Below, one piece after another: positions 13,379 through 24,972 of a stretch of DNA of 64,000 nt. The translations under genes were made by a program, and so were the position numbers. The DNA is from Sceloporus undulatus (Eukaryota; Chordata; Lepidosauria; Squamata; Phrynosomatidae). Under the pieces are notes generated by a model. The model saw only the letters and a list, made by a program, of their open reading frames with translations. It had not been told where the DNA came from and searched no databases. Each line of letters begins with the position of its first letter. Within the stretch, counting starts at the first letter, position 1. The stretch spans positions 233,856,395 to 233,920,394 of the forward strand of contig NC_056524.1 of the NCBI RefSeq assembly GCF_019175285.1, read 5' to 3'.

Positions 13379-14505
13379 AAATAAGCACAAGTCCACAAAA
13401 GATTTGTGGGTGAGGGAATACAGAGAATTTACAAAGTCTTTTGTTTTTGTCTCTGAATTGTATGGTGATTTATGATCCATGCACTGGAAATGTCTGCTAC
13501 AGTAAACAACTGTAAAATATTACAGTGTTAAAGGGATGTCTAGATGACTGTATTTATTTCTGAGGTTTGTTGTAACATCCTGTTATCTTCCTTTTGCATG
13601 ACTTGATATAAATTTGGATTGAATTATTTTACAAACGGAATTGTCTCTATTTAGGAAGATGTCCAATAGACAATTCTCTTTTGTTTAGGAAGGCAAACAG
13701 AGATTTTTCAAATCATCTGCATATTTAAAATATAGGTTTTTCATTGTTATTCCATCATTAAATGTGGCATCTTTATAGTTAAACCTATTTCACTTGTTTT
13801 GTTCTGACCAAATTTGATGCAGTGGAACACCAGATAAAAAGCCATCCTAAACCATGAGTATCTCCCATTCAAGGACATGTACATATTGACTGAAATACAT
13901 TCTTTGCTAACATAAGTCAATGGATTATTAAGAGGTGTGTGTGTAATATGTATTTTAGCTTTAATTTGCAAGTGTTTTGCATTTTTTTCTAAGAAATAAC
14001 ATTTTTAAGCAACTCTGTCTATGAGTGATCTGAAGATTATGGAACAAAGTACCAATGGGTAGTGTATTTAATAAACATCAGACCAAAGCAGAGTTTAATT
14101 TCTTATTTTTTCAGTGAACGGTATGTACTGTACAATCCCTGCACTTTAGAAACCTTCCTCTTATTTGAAAATGCAAGTAAGACACTTCATTAAGCTGTGT
14201 TAAGGTCAATATTGTATTTCAAGTAACTGAGTTCTTTTAAAAGTATTTTCTTTGTTGCTTGATTCAGTATAAACATTTATAGAAACCTTATTTTCCTATA
14301 GTAAGACATCTAAGACATCCTATGTGTTTGATTTTAAAGCTTCTACCTTCTGTGGACAAGATGTCTAAAATAACAAAGATTGACATGAAAAATATTTCCT
14401 CACTGTAAAAAGGAGGGCCTACTCTGAAACACTTCTAATTATTAAAAACAAGATAAGGAGAGTGGCTTGCTGAAATCTTTAATCATTTGTTAGTGAAAAT
14501 AAAAT
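13379..14505 (+). other. MFF: MFF 3' UTR and candidate poly(A) signals
   Basis: Non-coding AT-rich sequence follows the MFF stop. AATAAA hexamers lie at about 14069-14074 and 14498-14503, either of which could end the transcript. No repeat is recognised here. The exact end needs transcript data. Confidence 0.5.
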
Positions 14506-15280
14506 TTCCTTTTCATGTAAAGGTTTTATTTCAAATTGAAAGTGAAAGACACCAAAAGGCCAGTGAGTTCAGCAACAAGAACCAAAGTAGATAATAAGAA
14601 CGTATCGTATCAAAGATCTCATTAGTACAACTTTCTGTTTACATAGTGGCCAACCAGTTGCCTGTGGAAGCCTGGCAGTTCAACATGAGTACAACTGCAC
14701 ACTTATTTTCTACTTTCCAGTTACTAATGTAGAGACATCAACCCCACATTCAGCCAACACCTTCAAAATTCAGATCTGCATATTACAAGCCAATATTCCT
14801 GTTACAGCAGAAAAAAGCATTTACCAAGCAACTAGGGGAAGGAACCAGGGAACAATTCCAGGAGGTAATCCTGCATTAAATTTCTTAGTAAGAGAAAAGA
14901 ACCAAGACTATGTAACCAAAACTGGTTAGGTGAGGATAGGGCCTTTGACTGACCAAAGAATACCCAGCAGGTTTTGCAGATAAGATATGAGGTCTAGAAA
15001 GAATGAGTTACAGTGATCTGTAACTGAATTTATCTGTCATTAATGTACCATCTCAAGAACTAAGTGTATGCACCTGCTCATGGGAAAGGGAAACAGGGTT
15101 CGTATTCTGTTGGTGTACCAACCACCATGCTCCCAAATTGCTCACTTCCTGAGTGGACAAATATGGTATTTGAGATGGTGTGATCTCTCCCAAACTGGTT
15201 GTGTTGTAGGATCTAACAAAATAAGTTGAAACCTATCACCTTGATCAAGAGTGGTTCAAGATGTTATGACTTCCAGGGAC
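14506..15280. other. MFF-MRPL44 intergenic: nothing recognised
   Basis: No exon or repeat identified in this short intergenic stretch. Confidence 0.5.
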
Positions 15281-15282
15281 CT

Positions 15283-15396
15283 GACAGAGAAGGCTAAATC
15301 ACACACAAAACTACAATTTCCAAAATTCCATTGTATAGAGCTATGGCAGTTAAAGTAACATCGAACTGGATTGCTTCTGCAGTGTGGATGCAGCTT
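15283..15396. mobile_element. Half of a palindromic MITE
   Basis: The text 'aaaactacaatttccaaaat' followed by 'actggattgcttctgcagtg' matches the right arm of the complete palindromic element at 16554-16766. Confidence 0.55.
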
Positions 15397-15489
15397 CAAC
15401 TGATGGACCAAGTTATCTACTGGCCAACAAAGAGCTAAGAATACGTTCATGGTGTTCTCATCCTATATAATTTTACATTCCCAGAAGGT

Positions 15490-16094
15490 GCTGGGGAACT
15501 CTTGCAGAGTCAGCTGGCCATGGAGCTCTATTTTATATGAATACTTAAGGGATCACCTACTTCCATACTGTCCGTCCCGCAATCTAAGGTCCTCGGGGAA
15601 GAATCTACTTCAGCCAATAAAATCTAGGCTAACTTCAGTCACCCAGAGGGCCTTCTCCACCGCTGCTCCGAAGCTATGGAATGACCTGCCGAAAGGAGAT
15701 CCGCGACATTTCTACTCTTACAGCCTTTAAGAAGGCTCTTAAGACGGATCTCTTCCGTCAGGCCTTTCCTACCTAGTTCCACTCCCCATTTAGTGTGACT
15801 TACGTCACTCTGTCCACCAATTCTTCTCTTAAATTTAATGAGAAGAATTAAATTAAAATTAATTAAAATAAAATCCTTTCCTCAAGAAGAAGAGCTCTCC
15901 TTCCATCCCGTCATCATCAGACCTGGGAGGGAGTGAAAAAGAGAGGCCCAATTTCCATCAGGCCTAACTGTAAATGTACTCACTTCGCTCTCTTAAATTT
16001 TATTGTATTTTATTTATTTTTTGTATTTTATTTTATTCTCTTTATTTTTATTGTTGTAACCTGCCCGGATTCCTTGTGATTGGGCGGGCTATAA

Positions 16095-16145
<51 letters not shown>
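15490..16145 (+). mobile_element. L2-clade LINE 3' end with (ATT)n tail
   Basis: The open frame 15449-15730 gives RNLRSSGKNLLQP and RAFSTAAPKLWNDLPKG, matching the C-terminal end of L2 ORF2 (compare TLRTSGQQLL and ALWNKLPTELR at 57.4 kb). It ends in 'gcccggattccttgtgattg' plus 'gggcgggctataaattatta' and an (ATT)n tract that runs into the assembly gap. Confidence 0.75.
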
Positions 16146-16155
16146 NNNNNNNNNN
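16146..16155. other. Assembly gap (10 N)
   Basis: Ten N bases directly after the (ATT)n tract, so the microsatellite length is not resolved here. Confidence 0.99.
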
Positions 16156-16553
16156 TTGTCCTATATTCACTTTAATATGCATGTTAACCACTGAATGAGA
16201 TCATCCTGAGTTCTGGAGCTGTGTCCCATCTTAGTACTAATAATAGTCAAGTTTATGCTTATTGGGATCAACTGTTGCTACAGTGATGGTCGAAGCCCTG
16301 GATCATTATCTGAATTCTGTAATAGCCTGGTGCTAGTTGGAAGTCCGGGCTAGTCAAAACAGTAGAAAGTCCAATCTTAGATTGGTAGTGTAATCTGTTC
16401 TGCACTTTGAAGGATCGCATTTGTAGCTTGGTGGTACATCTGAACCCAACGTTGCTCCAGCCATGTTTGGATAGCTGCTGTGGCTGGTGCATCAACTGCA
16501 TCCCTTCCTAGCGATGGGAGATCTCAGTTATCTATGCTTTGAAGAGTTAAATT

Positions 16554-16766
16554 CAAAACACACTGCGGAAATAACCCAGTTTGAGGCTGCTTTAATTGTC
16601 CTGGCTCAGTATTAGGGAATCCTGGGAATTGTAGTTTATTGTGGCACCAGAGCTCTCTAACAGAAGGCTGAATGTCTCACAAAACTACAGTTCCCAGAAT
16701 TCCCTAGCATTGAGCTAGGGGAGTTAAAGCAGTCTCAAACTGGATTATTTCTGCAGTGTGTTTTGG
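16554..16766. mobile_element. Palindromic MITE, about 80-bp inverted arms
   Basis: The left arm begins 'caaaacacactgcggaaata' and the right arm is its near-exact reverse complement, ending 'tatttctgcagtgtgttttg'. Inside the arms are 'ctgggaattgtagttt' and its complement. This is an abundant squamate-type short inverted-repeat element; partial copies lie at 15283-15396 and 25861-25940. Confidence 0.75.
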
Positions 16767-17189
16767 ACCTTAGTTATGGCTGTATGTTTTGTAGGCATCT
16801 AGCATTTGGCCTATACAAACTATGCTAGTTTTCAATTTCTTTCAAGGCCCATTGTTTATACTGTAGTATGCTATAAACAAAATATTGTTTAAATCACCTT
16901 CAAAATATTCATCCTGGACAACAGAATAACTTGGAAATACTTTGCTAAAGAAGGACAACTTGTTTTCATTGGGTGGGTTATTAGCCAAAGGTAACTATAT
17001 TATTGTGCCACAAACAATAAGCACATTTAGGGTTTTATCTGCAAAGGACATCAAGGACTAGTCAAATACTTAGAGGGTGGCAAGGAGATGCTCTGATGGC
17101 TGATACTGAGAATGGCATAATGGAAAAAGATCCTGTGATTACTGCAGGAGAAACAGGTCAATCAATACACTGTTCCATTGGCAAAGGAA

Positions 17190-17280
17190 GAAGGGAATGT
17201 CGCAGCACCTTTAAGACTAACTGGTTTTTATGAACTTTCATGGATATAAACCTATTTCATTCTATCCCACTCCTGCAACT
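17190..17280 (-). mobile_element. Penelope-like or related retroelement end scrap
   Basis: The reverse complement reads 'ataggtttatatccatgaaa' then 'gttagtcttaaaggtgctgc', a phrase shared by retroelement ends that resemble the pair at 23463-23647. Short and diverged. Confidence 0.35.
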
Positions 17281-17381
17281 GTACAAATAGGCTTTATACC
17301 TGAAGGTTTAATTAAAAAAAAAAAAATCAACATTTTACCAAATTTTCATTTCAACCACATAAAACTATGTAAATGTATTTT

Positions 17382-17622
17382 TGTTGCTGCTAACTGCCCT
17401 CAAGTCAATTTCGACCCATGGCAGCCCTGCTGATGATGAGCCATCTCCAAGGCCCTCCTCAGCTCCTGCAATCTCTACTCAAAGTGATCCCTTTAATAGA
17501 ATCCAGCCATCTCACCTGGGGCCTTCCTCTCTACTTTTCCTAGCATTATTGTTTTTCCCAATGATTCAATGCCTTCTCATAATGTGTCCCAAGTACGACA
17601 ACCTGAGTTTTATCATCTTGGG
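17382..17622 (-). mobile_element. RTE/BovB LINE 3' end
   Basis: 'ttgttgctgctaactgccct' starts a minus-strand BovB 3' end, followed by 'cgacccatggcagccctgct' and a body aligning with 39833-40010 and 40858-41435 (for example 'gtcccaagtacgacaacctg'). Confidence 0.7.
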
Positions 17623-18012
17623 TCCCAACTTGGGAGAAAGGCGGGATAAAAATAAATAAATGCTTTGGGTCTGAACTTGGGAAAAAGGCAGAGGTGGGAT
17701 AAAAATAAAATACATTAATTAAAATAAATAAATTAAATAAAATTTTGTGTGTGTGTGTATATATATATATATACATACACATACACACACACACAATTTA
17801 TATATATGTTGTGAGCCACCTTGGGTCCCAACTTGAAAGAAAGGCGGGATAAATAAAATTAATTAATTAAAATAAATACATTAAATAAAATTTTGTGTGT
17901 GTGTGTATATATATATATGTACAGACACACAATTTATATACTGTATATGTTGTGAGCCACCTTGGGTCCCAATTTAGGAGAAAGGCGGGATAAAAATGAA
18001 ATAAACAAAAAT
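17622..18012 (+). repeat. Three tandem L2-type 3' tails with TG/TA microsatellites
   Basis: The phrase 'gggtcccaacttgggagaaa' plus 'ggcgggataaaaataaat' recurs three times (near 17628, 17820 and 17962), each separated by (TG)n(TA)n and AT-rich spacer. It looks like local tandem duplication of an L2 tail, about 130-190 bp per unit, ending about 250 bp before the MRPL44 start codon. Confidence 0.65.
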
Positions 18013-18059
18013 GAAAGGAGATTGTGGTGCCAGAGCTTTCTGACAGAGAACTAGGCTAA

Positions 18060-18500
18060 ATCTCTCTGACAAACGCGGCGCTGCTAGAGTGCCATAGCGG
18101 GGCCCAAGGGCTTTATTTCCCAGTGACTCTGGCTCCTCCTGCCATGAGCGGAACCCTAATCCCTCGGAACAGAAAAGCGGCGGCGCTTGTTTCCGGGCGG
18201 CGCTTCTTTGGGGGCGGACCGCGCTGCTGCTGCTGCTGCTGCTGCGCTCGCTTCCACAAAATGGCGGCCTCTTCTCTGCTGCTGCGTTCGCTGCGCTCTG
18301 AGGCTTCCAAGCGCCTGCTGGCAGCTGCTGCCTCGGGAGGCCTCCCGCTTGGCTCCCAGCAGCCCCGCCGGGGGAACCAGCGCTGGGTCCGCGCTTATCT
18401 GGAGCAGCAGCGGCTGCAGGAGCCCCCTCGGCGCCGGTGAGCCTGGGGCGGACAGAGGGGCCTCCTCCTCTCCCCCGAGGCCTCTTCCAGGGCTCCTGGG
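18060..18500 (+). promoter_or_regulatory. MRPL44: MRPL44 CpG-island promoter and 5' UTR
   Basis: GC- and CpG-rich block around the first exon, in sharp contrast to the AT-rich flanks. No TATA box is obvious, as expected for a housekeeping gene. The 5' UTR has a run of about seven CTG/GCT triplets (18223-18245) ending 16 bases before the start codon. Confidence 0.75.
18261..18436 (+). CDS. MRPL44: MRPL44 exon 1 (targeting peptide)
   Basis: ATG at 18261; donor CG|gtgagc at 18436/18437, leaving a split Arg codon (residue 59). The N-terminal part is poorly conserved across species, as is usual for this protein; the assignment rests on phase and on the exons that follow. Confidence 0.88.
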
Positions 18501-21500
18501 ATGGAGCTCGGAGGAGGCCGGCGTTTATATGGACGCCCACATCAGGGGTTTTATCTCAGGGAGATCAGGTGCCCTCCTTTGCTTCCATTGCAGCACCTTC
18601 TGTCCCGGACGAATTCCAAAAGGTCCGCCATTTTTAGCAGAGCTAAAGCGTGGATTTACCCTTATATGAGTGTTTTTAGCTCAGGGAGATCAGGTGTCCT
18701 CCTTTTCCAGGACATGGCCTCCATTTCATTACCTTTTCTCCAGGACAAATTCAAAAAGGTCTTCCATTTTGAGCAGGACTAAAGCATGGATTTATATTTC
18801 TGTGTGTTTTAGGTCAGGGTGACCAGAGGTCCTCATTTTCCAGGACACAGCCTCCATTTCAGTGCCTTCTGACCAGGAGGGATCACAAGGTCCTCCATTT
18901 TGAGCATCACTAAGAAGCATGAATTTACATCTGTATGAGTGTGTTTAGCTCAGGGTGACCAGAGGTCCTACTGTTCCAGGACATGGTTTCCATTTCAGCA
19001 TCTTCTGTCTAGGAGGAATTTGAAAATGTCCTCCATTTTTAGCATAACTAAGAAGCATGGATTTATACTTGTATACTTTTAGCTCAGGGTGACCCGGCAC
19101 CCTCCTTTTCCAGGACATATCCTTCATTTCATTACCTTCTGTCCAGGAGGGATTACAAAAGGGCCTCTATTTTGAACAGGACTAAGAAGCATGGATTTAT
19201 ATTCTCATGTTTTTAGCTCAGGGCCCTCCCTTTCCAGGACATAGCCTACATTTCGGCTCATGGCGACCCTGTGGACAGGACATCTCCAAGATAGCACCCT
19301 ATCCAAGGGTGACCAGGCATCCTTCTTTTCCAGGACATGTCCAGGAAGAATTCCAAAAAGTCCTCCATTTTGAGCACGACTAACAAGGACAGATTTACAC
19401 TTATATCAGTGTTTTTAGAGATCAAGGTGACCTGGCATCCTCCTTTTCCAGGACATGGCTTCCATTTCAGCATCTTCTGTCCAGGAGGAATTTGAAAATG
19501 TCCTACATTTTGAGCAGGACTAAGAAGCTTGTACAGTGTGCCTATGCCATATGTTGCTTCCAGCTTACACTGAAGCTGCATGACAGAAGCGGCAATGGCA
19601 CATGCCCCTGTGGCGCATGTACAGCACTGCATGCACAAGCTCCATTCTTTTCAATGGAGTCAAGCATACGTGGTAATTCCCTTATGCAGAGGGGTCTGGA
19701 AGCTTGTTTATATACACAACATACATTTCCTTCTGTGCATTCTGTACTAGAGATGGGCAGATTGTGGACTTGGAAGATCTTTGGTATTTTACTAGAATTA
19801 CTAAAAGGATTTTGAGCCCAGAAGTGTTTAGAGTTCCAGAATTGAATGGAGCTCACAGTCCTTCCCTACAAAGATCTACCCCTAGATGCCCCAAACTTTC
19901 TTCATTTCAGAGTATGATTTAAAACAGGAGGATGCCCTTTTTATTGCTGATATTGTCAGATATCAATTGCAGTGTATCATTGCAGTGATGACACACTGCA
20001 AATCACAAGAGTTACCAGTAGATCTGGATATCTCTTCTCTTAGCCCATAATATTCATGTGATTAAATGCATGTGTGCAAAATACATGTGGCTGCATACAT
20101 GTTTTTAATTCTTCTTTCCCTATTATGCTGATTTAAATGCTCCTGTATAGGATGTTTTAGGATCAGACTGTGGTAATAAAGGAAGAATCATAACATGGAT
20201 ATGCCGGGCATTATGTAGCAAGACCAGCAGATTCCTCTGCTTGAATTTCATACCTACCACAGCTCCCTGCTTCCTGTCAGCTTATTAAACGTTACATAGT
20301 TTATCCATGCATAAATTCTGCCTATCTTTGAAAAACAACATTTGTGAAGGCATTAGGTGATTTGAAATAATCCAAAGCTCTATTTATAGAATTCTGTTCT
20401 AAAAATTTGCATACTAACATCAGTTTATGTCTCTAGAATACTGTCTTATTGTGTATAACCCATTATTTTTTCATGCTCAAATCCTGTAAATATGAAATGT
20501 GAACAATCAGGAATATAGTATTTGCTTTGTAAGATCAAGTTTAAAAGAATAGTCTAGAAAGGGCCTTGGTTTTACCCCAAAATCAGTCCTAATTGTTTTG
20601 TGTTTTCTCCCCCTTTCATTATATAGATCTGAGAAGCCTAACTGGGATTATCATGCAGAAATACAGGCTTTTAGCCACCGGATACATGAGAAGTTTTTGT
20701 TGGATCTTCTTAAAACTGCATTTGTTAATCGTTGTTATATTAAACATGAGGAGTCTAGACGGGAAGCATTGGGGCTAGAGAAAGAAGCAGTTGCTCTTAA
20801 TCTCAAAGACAACCATGAACTTTGTCTGCAAGGGAACTCTTTTTCACGCTCTTACCTCACACAGTGCTTTGACGAGGCGTATCCAAAAATGCCGCCTGCT
20901 GGCATTCAAGCTCTTGTTAACTTTCTCACCAGTGAAGAATTAGTGTCTTACTTAGCCCAAAACCTGTCACTACAAGACTTGACACTCTGCGCAGAATTTC
21001 CTGTGCCATCTAATGTGCTTCAGCAGACTTTCTTTGCTGTAATAGGAGCATTGCTGCAGAGCAGTGGCTCACAGAGAACAGAGCTTTTTGTCAGGGTAAG
21101 TTATTATGCAACATAAGATTGATATGTATTGGAAAATGAGCACCTACAACATTGCCTGTCATAACGCACAGGATGCAATAAATTGTGTCCTGTTGCCCAT
21201 TGTACAGTATAATTTCACTGTAAGATTTTCCATTAGCTTTTACTCCATGCTTGCAATTGAAGAAGTAGTGATAGCTGAAGAAGCCTGTAGGCAGAATGAT
21301 TTTTAAACTGTGCCAAAGAAAATCATTGTTGCTGTAAGGAAGAATAAGATTTCATATATTAGACTTCTATGTTATTCTGAATATATTTCTGTGTGAGCAT
21401 TTGATTGATATGCTTACTTATGAGATGCTTGGGAAGTATATGGTTTCTTGTATAAACAGGAGGGATTATAGCAGCAGTTAATCCCTTAAAGAAACATACT

Positions 21501-24500
21501 CAGGTGAGCCTTAATTGCTTAATAAAGTAATTCTGGTTTTCTTGTCAGTCTCAACTTTCAGCTGTTTGGAGTTAGTACAGAAATATGAAACTTGGAATAT
21601 AGTGGGCATTTTTTTAGCAGTGAGACTTAAAAAGAAGCATTTATAATAATGACTTATGATGGTGATAAGTTAGAAATTAATAATAAATGCTGTTTAATCT
21701 ACATGCCAGAAATCAAAACATAATGGCATCTGAAAATTTCTCCTTTTTATATACAGGACTTCTTCATTCCTCAACTAATAGGAAAAGATCTCTTTGAGAT
21801 ATGGAATGTTATAAACCCCATGGGTTTGCTGATGGAGGAATTGACCAAGAGGAATATACCTGCTCCAGAACCAAGACTAACTAGACAATCAGGAGCTAGT
21901 ACTGCACTGCCATTATACTTTGTTGGATTATATTGGTTAGTAAAATTTCCAAGTAGTTGAGATGACCTTACTGAGTGTTCATGTTTGGCTATGCAGTGTA
22001 CAATTACTTTTCATGACTCTAAACCCACCTTTTATTGATATCTGAGACTTGTACGTGTAGAAGGCATGTCTGTATGCATAGATGAAAGTGACATATAGAA
22101 GCCCATAAAAGACCATCTATATTCTCTGTGAATTTATATTATACATGTTTGCATGAGTTGAATGAAATAATCTCATATAGATGTAGTAGGTCTCTAGAGG
22201 CTGCACAGGCACCTCTAGAGGGCAGATTGAATTCACTGCACATAGCTAGTAAAAATCTTCTAAGCTGGTGGTGTTATCTTCTGCATTTTTTTAATTGTTC
22301 AAAGTATGAGATAGATCTTGTTAAGGAGGAATTACATGTTTATCCTCCTTTGGAGAGAGAAAAGGAAGTACTAATAAATCTTATCACATGGCAGCTGTAT
22401 AGAATATGGGTGTCAGACTCTTCTGACATGAAGAGACTTGTCTCTGGCATTCTTTGGCCAGATTCACTCCTACTTTGAAATGTGAATTCACAAATTACTA
22501 GTTAAATGCCCTCTGTTAAGCTCACTGTAAACAGTTCTGAATTGCTTCATGGATTTCGAACTTTTCAAAAGATGGGTGAGACTATTTAATTATATTACCA
22601 TGGCTTATCTTGTCTTTCTCCCAGTCTTGCCTTACTTCTTCATTTAACTATTGTTCATTAATAATTCATAATCTTTTGCTTCTCTGGGTTTTTTCCTCCT
22701 GAAAGCTGAAAGTAACTGCAAATTCATTTCTAATTTGCAGTAGCCATAACTGATGTTTGTTATTTCCCTGCCAGGTACTTAGTCAGATGCCATTCTGAAA
22801 TTGTTAGATGCTTATTAGCTTTAATGTTCGTAGGCCTGCATGTTTGTACACTAGGCAATGCCTATTGAGTATTACAATCAGATGCTTAGTTTTGTTTGTT
22901 TTTTTAAAAAATAAAGCTGTTTTTATAGTGAGAAAGACAATTCAAGGAAATTATTTTTCAGGGATTAAATGTATCAATCCTATATGAAATGTGTGTATGC
23001 ACACACCCAGTCAAAATATGAACATAGCCTTTACCCATCTCTTTCTCTACCTATTGAATCTCAACTGAGTTAGAAGAATCTGTTTGAATTGAGAGATGTC
23101 TTGACAATAGTATAGTCTGAGCAGAGTTCCACTGAGAATGCTGTTGCTAACACAAAGTGATAGAGGTGATTTTACTAATCCTTCCCATGTAGTTCTCAGC
23201 ACTATCTCCCCCACTGTCCCATGGAACCTTCTATCTCTCCAGAGCAGATTGGTGAGAAGACCTTGAGATTTCAGGAGAAAGAGAAATATGATGAATATCA
23301 CCCATGCCAGTAGGATTTCTCTGCCAGATCAAAAGCCTAATAAAAGGAATCATCTTATTCCTAATGTCAGGATACAACCATAGGCCTTAATAGAGTGCTT
23401 ATACTTTTCATGATGGTAGAATTCAAATACATAGTCTTGTTAGTCTGGAAAATTAATAGGTGAAGGGATCATGTAGCACCTTTGGGACTAATTGAAAGAA
23501 AGAAGCTGGTAGCATGAGCTTTTGCAGACTTGAGCTTACTTCCTCAGATTCCCCCATGCATCTGAGGAAGTAGGCTCAAGTCTACAAAAGTTCATGCTAC
23601 TAGCTTCTTTCTTTCAGTTGGTCTCAAAGGTGTTACAAGATCCCCTTGCATACTGATATACTTTGCATATTGACAACTTTTATCTGCCAGCCCACTTCCT
23701 CATTTGGTTTTAGGAAAATGGGCCACATAAAATTGTTTCAGTAAAACAGTTATACAGTAAAGGCAAGAGATAACACACTTAAAATAGAAATCCAGGGGAA
23801 AAATATTTCCACAATAACACTCTGCAGAAAGCAGATTGTAGGTTAAAATTGTTACTGAATTGTGCCATTTCAGGGAATTGCTGCTCTAAGAAACTGGCTA
23901 AATAAATTAAAAAATATTGTGTTGGGAGGTACTATGAAATCTAGCAGGGTGTATGGGGAAGTCCATACCCATAACTGCAGACCATTGGAAATAGTGTAGT
24001 TCAGAAACAGCCTTATCTCAGGATCTGTCATCTCTGTAGGCAGAATTCATAAAGTTGTAAATATGTAGTTTGTATTTGCTGTACTTATTTCTTTTGACTT
24101 CTGTTCAAGCTGCACTCTGCTTTTTCTAGTGGGCTGAAGAATCATGGTTCTCTGAGTCAGAAAAGTTTTAGAGTAACTCATACATATCCTTTCAGATAGG
24201 TTGGATGCAGACCAACCACATTAAGACACTCTAATTTTTAAGGAGCACAATTTACATATCAAGGACCACTGACCTGTTACTGTATTCCATGAATATTTAT
24301 TGTATAGCCTTTAGTTGCTTGACAAATGGAATGCAATATTGCTATTGCCTTTTATATATGAAGTAATACTAATAATCCTCATAAGAACATTTCTTCTCTT
24401 TTCAGTGATAAGAAGCTTCTAGCTGAAGGGACTGGTGAAACAGTATTAGCTGCTGAAGAAGAGGCTGCCCGTGTGGCCCTACGGAAACTTTATGGATTCA

Positions 24501-24577
24501 CCGAGAACAGACAACCCTGGAATTACTCTTCACCAAAATGGGAGCAGAGAGCAGAAAATGTTATTAGCAGTAATTAG
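18261..24577 (+). CDS. MRPL44: MRPL44, mitochondrial large ribosomal subunit protein mL44 (complete)
   Basis: The four exons are 18261-18436, 20627-21095, 21757-21935 and 24406-24577. They total 996 bases: 331 residues plus TAG, against 332 in human. Residues 1-30 ([20 protein letters not shown] and on) are rich in Arg, Ala, Leu and Ser, as in a mitochondrial targeting peptide. Residues about 60-215 are the RNase III-like region ([34 protein letters not shown]). Residues about 235-310 are the double-stranded RNA-binding-like C-terminal part ([34 protein letters not shown]). The protein is a structural component of the 39S mitoribosomal subunit. The start was chosen for its context (acaaaATGG) and family length; an in-frame upstream ATG at 18123 without an intervening stop is considered less likely. 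Confidence 0.96.
18510..19535 (+). repeat. Tandem array A of a repeat unit of about 134 bp (MRPL44 intron 1)
   Basis: The motif 'agctcagggtgaccagaggt' and its variants recur at about 18556, 18681, 18814, 18950, 19084, 19218, 19303 and 19432: a 125-136 bp period with one shorter step. Each unit continues with 'tccttttccaggacatggcc', 'ttctgtccaggaggaatt', 'gtcctccattttgagcagga' and 'ctaagaagcatggatttat'. It begins about 100 bases after the exon 1 donor. The same unit forms arrays at 36480-37240 (inverted) and 41440-42835. Confidence 0.85.
19540..20626. other. MRPL44 intron 1, rest: nothing firm
   Basis: A GC-richer patch at about 19540-19720 may be a decayed element. The remainder is ordinary AT-rich intron. 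Confidence 0.4.
20627..21095 (+). CDS. MRPL44: MRPL44 exon 2 (RNase III-like domain)
   Basis: Acceptor tatatag, donor AGG|gtaagt. Encodes residues 59-215, from [15 protein letters not shown] to QRTELFVR. Strong similarity to human mL44 throughout. Confidence 0.97.
21757..21935 (+). CDS. MRPL44: MRPL44 exon 3
   Basis: Acceptor atatacag, donor TATTG|gttagt. Encodes [18 protein letters not shown] through PLYFVGLY, residues 216-274, and splits a Cys codon. Confidence 0.97.
21936..23460. other. MRPL44 intron 3, 5' part: nothing recognised
   Basis: AT-rich intron. The open frame at 22128-22478 has no recognisable family and no conserved splice context; I do not call it a gene. Confidence 0.5.
23463..23647. 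mobile_element. Inverted pair of retroelement ends (Penelope-like)
   Basis: Two arms of about 86 bp (23464-23549 and 23560-23645) are reverse complements with a 10-base spacer. Each carries 'ctgaggaagtaggctcaagt' (or its complement), then 'agttcatgctactagcttc' and 'gtctcaaaggtgttacaaga'. The CTGAGGA at 23562, a GTAG/CTAC stem and AAAAG resemble a decayed hammerhead core of the kind found at Penelope-like element ends. Confidence 0.55.
24406..24577 (+). CDS. MRPL44: MRPL44 exon 4 and stop
   Basis: Acceptor cttttcag. Encodes [35 protein letters not shown] and a short tail ending ENVISSN, then TAG at 24575-24577. Confidence 0.97.
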
Positions 24578-24830
24578 GCAGAAAAAGCTATTTCCTCCAT
24601 TTGCAGCAGTGATACACTGCAGGGAGCAGGGTTTCGATATCTACTGCTTAATATCACTTTAGAGAACATTTACTAAGTTGAAGAAATAAGGCATTGCATA
24701 ATAATTAAAAGCTACATGGCAAGACGTGCTGGATCTTGTATGAGGAAAATCTTGCTTAAAATACTAAGGTGAAAGTTTGCAATAAAAACCTTCAGTAATG
24801 GCCAATAAAATGTTTTCTCTCAAAGAATAA
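24578..24830 (+). other. MRPL44: MRPL44 3' UTR with two poly(A) signals
   Basis: AATAAA at 24781-24786 and again at 24804-24809, about 200-230 bases after the stop: a compact 3' UTR. Confidence 0.7.
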
Positions 24831-24972
24831 GATCAATTGATGGTTTAATTTTAAATTTTAAATAATTTAAAACATACTCAAAATTAATCTGAGAGTAACA
24901 TTAATTTGAGAAACATTTTATGGAGTTGTTTTATATACAAAACATGCTGGGTTGCTTTTATTTTCCCTTGTA

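Noticed and set aside
17974-18669. Open frames of 160-188 codons overlapping MRPL44 exon 1
   Set aside because: Shadows of the CpG island and triplet run, in other frames or on the opposite strand.
18510-19535. CRISPR-like regular repeats
   Set aside because: The units are about 134 bp with no unique spacers, and the window is vertebrate nuclear DNA.
19258-19638. Minus-strand open frame of 126 codons in array A, and similar ones in arrays B and C
   Set aside because: They reflect the repeat unit length and contain no conserved protein; similar peptides from different arrays arise because the DNA repeats.
22128-22478. Possible extra exon in MRPL44 intron 3
   Set aside because: The known four-exon structure already gives the full family length, and this frame resembles nothing in mL44.
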